Source: Choristoneura fumiferana (Eukaryota; Arthropoda; Insecta; Lepidoptera; Tortricidae). From it: a stretch of 64,000 nucleotides of DNA. Positions 34,101 to 46,100 of the stretch are shown piece by piece. The position numbers and the translations under genes are program-made. The notes beneath the pieces were generated by a model. The model was not told the DNA's origin and searched no databases. It was given only the letters and a program-made list of their open reading frames with translations. The stretch spans positions 3,131,389 through 3,195,388 of the forward strand of contig NC_133496.1 in the NCBI RefSeq assembly GCF_025370935.1. The letters are read 5' to 3'. How positions within the stretch are numbered: position 1 is the first letter of the stretch; each line of letters opens with the position of its first letter.

Positions 34101-37100
34101 TAGGGTACAGAATGCCAATATAACATCTTAATAATGCTGTTAATCATCAGGTGAGCATGATGGTGCACCGCGTGGAGAACACATTGCTCCTGGACGAGTT
34201 TGATGTGTATGACTATCTCACCAAGTCAGAGTGGTCCTGGCTTAAGGACTTCTTCATAGAGAACATACTCAAGACTATGTCCGAGAAGGTTAGTGCCCCC
34301 CCACCTAGAAAGTTCTCACAGTGACTGTGATACTCTTAATGGTTTTCCAGGTGAGGCAACGCAGGTCTAAGTTCATTGATATATTTGATAATGGACTTTC
34401 GGAAAGTAACTTACGAGTTAATTTAATTTTCACCTCACTATGGTCTGTCCCAGAATTCGAGATACTAAAATGACAGTCTGAAATGTCAAACGTAAAAATA
34501 ATGTGGCCAGCATAAAGGAACAGTGCTGCTCCGTGATTTCGGTTTCGTAAATAACCGATAAAATGTTTATTTTACGATAGCAAAAATAACATTAATGCAT
34601 TCAATATTCTACTTTCCATTTTACTTTATCATACGATAAAGTGATGAAATCTAAGCACAGGTAAAAATACAGTGTTCATCACTTAGTGCCAACGTAAAAA
34701 ATAATACAGAGGGGCTACTACAAAACTAGAAAACGAAGTTCGTATGGCACCGTCCCTTTCACTCGCGTATTGAATGAGATAAGCGTCAGCGGGACGGCAA
34801 CATACGAAGTTCGAGTTTTGCATTTCGTAGTCAGGGCCAGCAGGGCTACTACGAAATTCGAAAATCGAAGTTCGTGTCGTTCCGTCCTTCTGACACTACT
34901 ATTTAATTTAATACGTAAGTGAGAGGGACGTTACGGTACGAACTTTGATTTTCGAATTCCGGAGTAGGCCCTCAGATATCACACAACGTCATTGTTCATG
35001 TTTTTCGTATTCAAGTGGTATTCAACCGATTTTCGTTACTTTACTCGTATTGTCATCGGATGTGATCAGTGCGTTTTTTCCGGTGTTTTATTTAGATATT
35101 CATATCATACAATAATAAATCAAATATTCATTATTCTCATATTATATAGTTAATATAAAACTTACTTAAAATGAATTGAAACTTAAACATCAACATCTAT
35201 AAAAAGTCGAAATCTCGAAACGGTCGCATTTTTATTAGACCTATTTTACCTTTTCTAGAATGTCCTAAGTGCCCTACATTTTAGTACATCACGGATCCGT
35301 TCATATCTTAATATTTTACGACATACATACATAGGTACCTACAAAATCTTTCGGTGATAACCGGTTGCGGCACATCACTATTTATGAGATGCAAAAAAAC
35401 AGTAACACATGAAACGTCATTTTAGTATCTCGAATTCTGGGGACAGACCATAGCTCGAAATAGCTATCCTGCTTAAAAGCGCTTTTTCCCTCTTGGGTGG
35501 AAATAGTAGATTATTGTCGTGGCTTGGAAGTAGGCAATTGCTGACTGAGTTAAACTAAATTAAACGGACAAGCTTGTGAGTTAGTTTAACTAATATGAAG
35601 CCAGTAATTGCTATTCCAGCCGAGACTAATATAAAGTTTTGATTGAGGTTGAAGAGAACTAAATTGGAATAAGCTTTTATGTTTTCCCGCCTTATTTCAT
35701 AAAAAAAACTGCAGGTGTATTTTTCTACCGAAAACACTACAAGTTGTTTCAGATAAGTACAATAAAAAAAGTCCGGAGTTCCAATAAAATAACTGATGCC
35801 AGCCATTTGAGTTGATTGTATAAGACCTGAGCCAACATTTCTATGGCCGTTTTAACTATTTATAAAGATTGAGAGTCGATAATAATGGAATTTGTATGCG
35901 ACATTGTTGTTGAGTTTATCGTTCATGCAATATTTTTAACTTTTTAATTTTTCGTTGACCATAAACTCAGTTTGTTCTCAGGATTATTTGTTAGAATAGT
36001 ATAGTGAATAGTGTAATTGTGTGTCCAGGAGCGCATGAGCCTGGCGCCGGTGCCTCCGCCCCGGACGGCGCTCCAGCTGACGCACCAGTTCCTCACGCGC
36101 CAGTTCCTGTCGCACAGCGTCTGCGGGCTGCCGCAGGCCGCCGCGCCCGAGCCCGGGGACCCCGCCCCTGGTACTATATACTATACAGTCTCGTGCCGTG
36201 CAGGCCAACAGTGGACCGTATACAGGCTGGTGTGGTGAAGAAGACCGGTCTGAGTGGAGAGCCTTGGGGAGGCCTATGTCCAGCAGTGGACGTCTTTCGG
36301 CTGACATGATGATGATGATGATGATGAAGACGCACTAGTTGACACGCGCCAGTTCCTGTCGCACAATTGCATTCACCCTTTGCCCGCAACTCTGTCGTCA
36401 CTCGTCAGTACCTAGTGGGAGGCCTGCCAACGCTTCGTCTTCCGGTTCGCGGTCGACTTTTCTCCCCCAACGGTTGTCTGTATACTGTAACTCATATTCT
36501 GTATGTTTTTTTTTCTCTATTTGATCAAAAAAAATAACTAAGTAGTTTCTATCAATGAACTGAACCGTCTATGGAATGCTTGTCTGTGAATAGTCGCAGT
36601 GAATCAGCTGATGTGGCTATGTTTTTTTATTCTAATGGCTAACCCGAATTATTCTAATTCTCAGGCCCATTCTTACCGGAGCCCGAAACGAGATCAGAAC
36701 CCCCAAACGAGCACCTATACAACAGAAACGTATTATGGACCTTTGAGGACATACAGATGTTAATCGGAAGTGATTTACCTATCTTTGGCGACAAAGATCG
36801 CCCTTGTGTCTCCCTCCGCCTCCGCGACGCTAGAGAACCCATCAACGTACTAACAGGCATAGATTATTGGCTAGACAATTTAATGTGTAACGTACCAGAA
36901 GTACTGATGTGCTATCATATAGACGGCATCGTACAGAAATACGAGCCGATGAAGACCGAAGAACTACCCAATATGGAGAACTCAAAATTCTCACCGAAAG
37001 TAGTGAGGAACGTCGCTCAGAATATCCTATCTTTCTTAAAGCACAATGCCACTAAAGCTGGCCATACTTATTGGTTGTTTAAAGGTCAGTATTCAGTCAT

Positions 37101-40100
37101 TTATTTGCTCAAACATGGTATGTCCAGATAGATGTTACAGGTTTATGGAGCTATTACATATTTTGTCGCCAAGACATGCAAATATAAACTAGTGTTGCTT
37201 ATTAATATATTATTAAACAATGTCATTCAAATATTCTTGGATTGAGGCTTTAGTTGTCATAAATTTGTACAATTCATGTTTAAATCCTGAGTGCCATTCC
37301 GTATGGCGTATATACTTTTAGAAAGAAAAGCCGTTTTGTATGATTTACACATAATTTTGCTTTCCCGGCGGTTAAATTTGGTAAATTGATTCATTCATTT
37401 TCATATTAATCAACATTTCATACACATACATCATACTAGATACATCTATGCCTAGAGTTAAGATTTTTATTTATATGAAATACGTTTTCAAGATTTACCG
37501 ATCTTAATTTTTTTACATTTTTAACAGGTCCGCGAGACGACGTGGTTAAACTGTATGATCTGACGTCATTGTGCCCGGATAGCTTAGATAACTCATTCAC
37601 CACGCCTGTGGCTATGCTACTCTATAGGGTGGCTAGGAACATGCGTATGACAAACAGGTCCAAACATGTCAAGCAGCTGTTGGAGCACGCTATAAAGTTG
37701 CTGGAAGTGGGCAGATACCCTCAGATCGTCGCGTCGTCGCATTACATGCTGGCAGACTTGTATGTTCCGGCTACAACTAACCCCGCTTGTCCGGATTTCA
37801 AAGGCAAGTTTAAAAAATTAAGGTGTTTGGTTATGATTATTGGTTGTTGACCGAAAACCTACCAATTAGTGAAACTCTTAGTTGTTTTTTGTTAATCAAA
37901 TGTTTTGATAGTTCCACTGTTACTGCTTTGGTGTCGAATTACCCTTTAAACTTAGCTTTATTTTTCAGACGAAAGTTCCGATTCAGATAACGAAGAGCCA
38001 GACTTCGACGAACCAACCGAAGTCACGTCAGAGCGAGACGCCGAGAGCGTGAAAGACGAGACAGAAAATGAAATCGCGGGCGAGAGTGGTGACAAAGAAA
38101 ATGTAAACAGTGACAAAACATGTGACGGTGAAACAGATATTGACAAGTGTGATGAAGATATTACCGCGAATGAAGGTGATGGCATTGAGAGCGGCGGTGA
38201 TGGTGACGCGAAAGGTGATGATGATAAAGGGAAGGAGGAGAAATCTCTGGCGTTGCAGATGAGGGGGTTGGCTTTGAGGGATATTGGAGATCGGCGGACG
38301 GCCAAGGAAGGGGTGAGTTTAGTTTTATTGATGTTAGCTTTACGTGTTCGAACCCAATTCCTCATCAAGTATTGATGTTTTATTATATTTATATAGTCTG
38401 TTCGAAGAGAGTTTATGAATATTGTGATAACTTGATAAGACTAGTTTTTGCCATCTCAAAACTTGATTTTGTCATTAGCCTTCTAGCTTGATAAATGTTG
38501 AGAAAAAAGCAACCTGAGATGTGTGCATAGGAGAAATTTGTGTCTAGACTCCTGTCCAGCGGACCACCAGTAGCGGTTATAGCACGCAGCACGGAATGCT
38601 GAGGACCTGGGTTTGATTCCCAGCGTTGGTCTCTTTTTCTGGTTTTTCTGTGAATCCATGCCTCAGTTTGTATTTTCGATATGGTTTTACCTACGGGATG
38701 ACCGTAAAAGTAACAAATTTGGAGTTGAAATAAAAAATACAAAAAGACTCCAAAAAACCAATCATGATAAATGTTGTTCCAGGAGCATAAGCGGGTGGGA
38801 CCCGGGGGATGCGGGCTGGGCGAATGAGCTACACTTTTCTGGTTTTTCAATGTTCTATTTTGTAGTATTAATCGTAAGCGTTTGTTTAGGAGCACAAGCG
38901 GGCGGGGCGCGGCGGCTGCGGGCTGGGCGTGGCGCCGCCGACGCGCTGCGGCGCGGCGCTCACGCACGCTCTCAAGGGGCTGCTGGCGCTCCACAGCGTC
39001 ACCATACACAAGTGTAAGGTGAGGGCCGTCTGTTAAGGAGCACGAGCGGGCGGGGCGCGGCGGCTGCGGGCTGGGCGTGGGACTGTGACTAGGGTTGCCA
39101 TACAGAGAAATGAAATGTCCCGATAAAAATCCTGAAATCACTATAAAAAACCTAACATTTCTTGTAGGTAACACATATTTGGTATAGCTTTGGCGTAGAT
39201 TATAAATAACTGGAGTTTTAAACAAAAATAAATTAAATGATTAATTTCTCATTAACCGAAATTTACCCTATTTTAAATGGTTTTGAAATAAATATTTATT
39301 CGTTTTGTTGATTATTTGGTACTACATTTATAATTTCATTCATTAAAACTTTGTAAACTTTGTTCCTAATAAGTGTACCATGAAAACATATTCAAAAATC
39401 ATGACATGTCAGGACAAATCCTGACCTATGGCAACCCTATGTGTGACAGAATAAATTATTCTAATCTTCTCTCTTCTTTTTCCTAATTTTCATGCCACTT
39501 TGCCCGGCCCTGTATCTCTTTATTATACAGTAATTTCTTCGTTTATGTCCCTCAGGAAGAAGAAAGAGAACGACTGAAAGAGCAGATACTAATAGAAGAG
39601 CAGCACCCCAAAATGGCCAATCCTTACGAACCGATCTCACTAAACTTCGAGCCGATAAAAAAAATTGACAAACCCGAGCAAAAATCACACTCTTCTAGAA
39701 GCAGACGTAGAAAGAAAGAGAAGAAAAATGAACAACCTGACCAGATAGTAGAAAGCAACAGTATTATTGACAAAAACGCCATTTTAGTAAGGAACCAGAA
39801 AAAACTACCTTCGTGGCATGAACCTAATAGAGACGATAATTTTGCCTGGAAACTACATTTAAAGACACTGTTGTACGAAAAAATATGCCTCGCGTACGCT
39901 ACTTTAGCTGAATATAGTTACGCTCGCGAACAGTATGGATTTTCTTTAAAATATATAGATCTAGCTAGCAAGTGTCAGAAGTTATTAAGCAATATGATTA
40001 TTAAGAGTAAAGTGGTGGATTCTAGTGCTCTAATAGGAAGGGTGGGGGACAATTTCTTTCAATGGAGTAAAAAGTGGCAGGGGAATGAAAGGTTTAGGAG

Positions 40101-43100
40101 ACAGTTTGAGACCGACCATGATGTTGACACTAAGATTAGGATGGAGATTGCGAATGACTTTGTAGAAGAAGTGGACTGCGAGGTGACCGATGAATTTGAT
40201 TTGAGTGAGTATTATTATTCGTTTATTAGCTTAGTGATTTTACCTATGGCTTTATGGCTGGTCGTGTGTTCGAGGTCGGGCTTGCATCTGTGAGTTTTTT
40301 CATAATTTTTATGTGAAATTTACGGTGGCGGAAAACATCGTGAGTGAACAGCAGCAAAGTTTCGCACTGGGCCCGCGTCAGTACCAGGGCCTAAGCTCTC
40401 TCTTTCTGTAAGGAGGCCTGTGTTCTGCAGTAATATATTATGATTATCTCAAGATACTAAGAGATATCACGCAGGCGAGCACACTATGTGTAACATACTT
40501 GACGACCGAGTTGTGCTCGCATATTTACGTATACCCGGAATCTCTTCTCCCTAAAACGATTTTACACTCATTAAAAGTTCTTTGGGTTATTTTTTATCCC
40601 TAGACAGTTTTTCAACATTTCAATAATAGGCATGTTACTACTGAGTTAAAACATCAAATTTATCTAGGGATAATCAGTATCCTAAGAGTTTTTTGGTGTG
40701 TGTATAACAGCGGCGTGTCAACTCCACAGAAATATCCCTCCCAGCGACGGAGCTGGACGCCATGCTGTCGTGCTGCTCGTACTACCGGCTGGCGCTCACG
40801 GCGCGCCGCGACCACCGCGACCACCGCGACCACCGCGACGAGCTGCGCCGCCGGCTCGCCTCCGTCTCCAACGAGCTGGGCGTGCGATATATGAACGACG
40901 CGCAACGTTAGTATCTGTTCTGAAGGAACTTAGGCTTGAGGCACCAAATGTCTGGCTCGAAGGACCAAAAATCCGGCTCCAAGGACCAAGAATCGGGCTC
41001 GAAGGACCAAGTATCGGGTTCGAAGTATCAAGTACCTGGTTCCTAAGACCAAGTTTCCGGATTGGAGGACTAATCTGGCCCTACGGTCTAAGCATTCGGT
41101 TCCAGGAGCTGTTAGTTTAGCTCGCTTGCCGTTTAGACATTACGAGGGACTGTGTGGGCGATTGGCTTGAGACACCAAGTGGCTGTGCCTGTGTTCGCAT
41201 CACACCATAATAATCACTCAATCAAATCAGCTCACATTCAGCCACGGCTGAATAAAGACCTCTTCATTTTCAGGCCACTTTGCCCGGTCCTTCCTATGCT
41301 AGTCTCATCCACAGCTTACAAGCCAACTGCCAGATGTCATCCGACCAACAGGCTGGCGGTCTGCCCACCGCTCTTCGACCCAATCTTGACCACTCCGTAT
41401 CATAATTGGTTTCTTTTTTTTTGGAAATTAACCCTGCCCTAACTTTGTCCATAGAATTTTTTATTCTTTCGCTTCCTTCTGAAAATTGCACCCGTACGAA
41501 GACGTGCATCGCTAGAACAAAAAAAAAATACATTGAATACTATTTATCCAACAGTGATCTACAACAAATATATAGAAGAGGACCCAAGTGACCCTAAAGC
41601 GGAGATACTTCTGGAACAGTTCAAGAAACTGTCGCAGCGGTCCCTTCAGTGCTTGGACGAGGCAGCCGCCATCTTCCAACAAGTGAACGACGTGCCTAAC
41701 CTGGCGCTCTTGTATTGCAATAAAGGCAGATACATGAGATTCAAGGCGCATTGCGATGAGGGCTGTTTCGAGTAAGTGTAAAGGCTGACCAGAATTATAA
41801 AAAACTCGCCATATTGCAGAAAACCGCATATAGCGTGAGGTCTGAAATGTCAAATCTCATAGTTTTTGGGTGAGCTTCGCGGGTTTATTTATAATTAGAA
41901 TAAATTTGTGAATATTTTGCAATATCTGAAATTAATTATGACTAATATGCGTTCCGGGGCAATGAATGTCTGTGTTTTGAGACAGTTTTGTCTTTCGGAA
42001 CAAAACAAAACGTGGACTATGCAACACTGTGGCATGCTCGATATTTTTATGGTACGGTTTTAAGGTGTATTAAATATGATTTTAATCAAAACTTTGTTTT
42101 CACACCCTTAATAACAGACTTTGAAAGCCATACTTAAAAACCTCACGCGCCATCTAGTGAGACAAAAAACGATAGCCCTCATTGGTAACACTAAATTCAA
42201 ATGTCATCTGTCTATTGCTGTCAAAGTTTAACGTTGTTTGCGCACGGTATTTTAAAGTGTTTGCAGGTGGTAGGACCTTGTGCAAGGTCCGCCCGGATTG
42301 CTACCACCATCTTGCTCGCTAATCCTGCCGTGAAGCAGCAGGGCTTGGCTCTGTTGTGTTTCGGCGTGGAGAGTAAGACAGCCGGTGAAATTACTGGCAC
42401 TTGAGGTATCCCATCTTAGGCCTCTAGGTTGGCAACGCATCTGCAATCCCCCTGGTGTTGCAGGTGTTTATGGGTGGTGGTGATCTCTTATCATCAGGAG
42501 ACCCACTTGCTCGTTTGCCATCCAGTTGAATAAAAAAAAAAAGTGTTATTTTGTGATTTTGTGCGTTAAAATGCCGAAGATTATCCATAGCTTCGGAAGG
42601 AAAATAATTCACAATGTACAAAAGTATTTTTTGAAGCCGTGGTGGCCTAGTGGTTTGTCCTATCGCCTCTCAAGCAGAGTGTCGTGGGTTCAAACCCCGG
42701 CTCGCGCCGCTGAGCTTTTCGAAATTCATGTGCGGAATTACATTTGAAATTTACCAAGAGCTTTTTTGTATTAAATATAGCTTGTAGGGATTGGTAGGCC
42801 ATGGCTAAGCTAAGCTACTACTAAGGGACTAGATCAAATTGGTGTCAAGTGTCCCATGATAAAAAAAAACGGAGCCTTAATTGGTAATCAGGAGTTGAAA
42901 AATATTAATGGCAATGCGATCGGCGGTCGCCGCGTCCGTTCGTAAACTTTCCGATCCGATGCGAGTCGTTTGGCAGAAATCATGCTTTAGAACTGACGCC
43001 TTCTTTTTAAATTGCAGCGCGTCCAAGCGGAACCTGTACCAGAAAGCCGAAGATCTGTACATGTCAGCACTCAAGCTGCTCAGCCGGGTGGAAGCCAGCG

Positions 43101-46100
43101 AAGTCAAAGAGCTGGTGCAGTGGGAACTGTCCTCTCACCTCTTCAATCGCGCCGTGCTGATGCAAGACACTCCTAACTACCGACCTAGTGTCAGTATTAT
43201 CTTAAGAGCGTTCATACCTGCCGAGCTGGCAACGTTGCATTTTTGTTAGTTTTTCTAGACTGTTCTTAATAAGTTAATGTGTCATCATCATCATCATCTT
43301 CATCATCATCCTATATACGTCCCACTGCTGGGCACAGGCCTCCTCTCAGAACAAGAGGGCTTGGGCCATAGTTCCCACGCGGGCCCAGTGCGGATTGGGA
43401 ACTTCGCACGCACCATTGAATCGCTTCGCAGGTTTGTGCAGGTTTCCTCACGATGTTTTCCTTCACCGCAAAGCTCGTGGTAAATTTCAAATGTAATTCC
43501 GCACATGAATTTCGAAAAACTCAGGTGCGAGCCGGGGTTCGAACCCACAACCCTCTGCTTGAGAGGCGATAGGTCAAACCACTAGGCCACCACGGCTACT
43601 AGTCAGTTAATGTGACTACTGCAATAATTATTCGGGATAGATTCTATTAAAAACGAACAAATTTTTATTAACGGTTTTTAAAGAAAATAAAAATCTATCA
43701 AGAATAATCATTGCAGTAGATTCATTAACTTATATATTAAGAACAGTTCTAACAGAACACATTTTTAATTTTCATTATTTTTTTATGGAATAATCGAGAA
43801 AAACTAACAAAAATGCAACGTTGTCAGCTCAGCAGGTATAAACGCTCTTAACCTGTCCTCTCCCAGAGGCACAAATTTGTGCCCGAATTCCTTTGATTCT
43901 GTTATCATGGGAGATGACAGATTAAGAGCTCTGTCTCACTGGGGCGCCATGGGGACGTCGCTAATTCATATAGAAATGTAAACGGCTGACGCTTTGGCAA
44001 TTTGGAAGCGTAGCCACAACTTGCGGCTCTCTACGTGGTGACTGGCTACTCTGGCGCCCTGGTAACGTCGCCACTAAAATGGACAATCGAGTTCATAAAT
44101 GGAAAATGTTGACCTAAATATCTGAACACGACTATATTGTTAACGGCGTAGGAGCGTGTTCATATATTTTTGATCAAATTTTTGCTCACAAGTTTATGAA
44201 CTCGACTGTACACGCATAAGTTGCACCTCCACTCAGTCGCCAACCGGCCGCCATTTTAGTAGACATTGCAAACATTTTGCTAAGCGAGAGATTATTCAAA
44301 AAAGTCGTATCTTACTATGAAATCCATGTATAGATACGACCTGTTACAGTGTCGTGCTACATTGTTGACATCTTTGCGAGCCATAAATGAGCCAGTTGTC
44401 AAATCCACGAATATAAGCAGTTTTGTATACTGTATTCAGGTTATCAATGGCCAGATTTTCTAGCAGTGTCGTGAAATAAAAAAAGTACAGACTGGATGTA
44501 GCCACATCCAAAAATACTATAGCCATAGTATTTTTGTATATGTCATGTCACATAGTTATCACGGAAAACTTTATCCTTATACTTAACTTACTTGTTTTTT
44601 CTTTACTATATTGTAAAATAAAAATACTACCTTAGATATTAAGTTGCTCATGTAAGCGACAAATTGTGTTCAAAGAGAAATAAATATTCTAGAACCCGAA
44701 ATGTGGTATACAGGAGCCGTCGGAGGTGGCGGAGGCGTTCCGACACGCGCTGAAGCACTGCCAGCTGAGCCCCGGACCGCGACAGGACTGGTACCAGTTC
44801 CGCGCCGGCAAGATACACCACCGCGTCGCCTCGCTCTACCACGCCCAGTACAGGTCAGCTGACCCACGATACACCACCGCGTCGCCTCGCTCTACCACGC
44901 CCAGTACAGGTCAGCTGACCCACGATACACCACCGCGTCGGCTCGCTCTACCACGCCCAGTACAGGTCAGCTGACCCACGATACACCACCGCGTCGCCTC
45001 GCTCTACCACGCCCAGTACAGGTCAGCTGACCCACGATACACCACCGCCTCGCCTCGCTCTACCACGCCCAGTACAGGTCAGCTGACCCACGATACACCA
45101 CCGCCTCGCCTCGCTCTACCACGCCCAGTACAGGTCAGCTGACCCACGATACACCACCGCCTCGCCTCGCTCTACCACGCCCAGTACAGGTCAGCTGACC
45201 CACGATACACCACCGCGTCGCCTCGCTCTACCACGCCCAGTACAGGTCAGCTGACCCACGATACACCACCGCCTCGCCTCGCTCTACCACGCCCAGTACA
45301 GGTCAGCTGACCCACGATACACCACCGCCTCGCCTCGCTCTACCACGCCCAGTACAGGTCAGCTGACCCACGATACACCACCGCGTCGCCTCGCTCTACC
45401 ACGCCCAGTACAGGTCCAGCTGACCCACGATACACCACCGCGTCGCCTCGCTCTACCACGCCAGTACAGGTCAGCTGACCCACGATACACCACCGCCTCG
45501 CCTCGCTCTACCACGCCCAGTACAGGTCAGCTGACCCACGATACACCAGCGCTTTCGCGTACAGGTCGGCTGAACCCGGAGCTCTTAGGTTCCGTACTTT
45601 AAATCGTAAAAATCATATCACTTCTCGGCCTATTATAAGTACTACTGCAAGGCACAGACCTCTCGGAATGAGCCGGCTTGGGCCGATGTTCCCACGCGGG
45701 CCCATTATTATTATTATTAATTACTTCACAAACTGCTACCGTAAAGCTTGTGATAAATATCAAATGTAATTTCACACATGAATTTCGAAACCCACGATCC
45801 TCTGCTCGAGACCCCATAGGTTAAACCTCTAGGCCAGTTTCTCTAACCATCGGGCATTCCGGTCGTGTAGTGATGATGATGATGATTTTATTATTGTCCA
45901 GGGTGACGGAAGAGGAGGGTCCCCGGCGGCGCTCTCTGCTGAGCTCGGCGCGCACTCAGTACTTGGCGGCCACGCACCTGTTCGCGCTTCTCAACGACAC
46001 CACAGAGTTCCTGACCGCGCAGCTGGAGCACGTGGCGCTCTGCGAGATGACCGCTACCTGTAAGTCACACACACACATGGACAAATCAACGCACGTAAAA

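Noticed and set aside
38413..39225. 270-residue minus-strand ORF
   Set aside because: Runs antisense over a SINE and EDRF1 exon 9; proline/arginine-rich composition is the complement of GC-rich coding.
44812..45547. CRISPR-like regular array
   Set aside because: Units are contiguous without unique spacers and derive from an exon of an animal gene.
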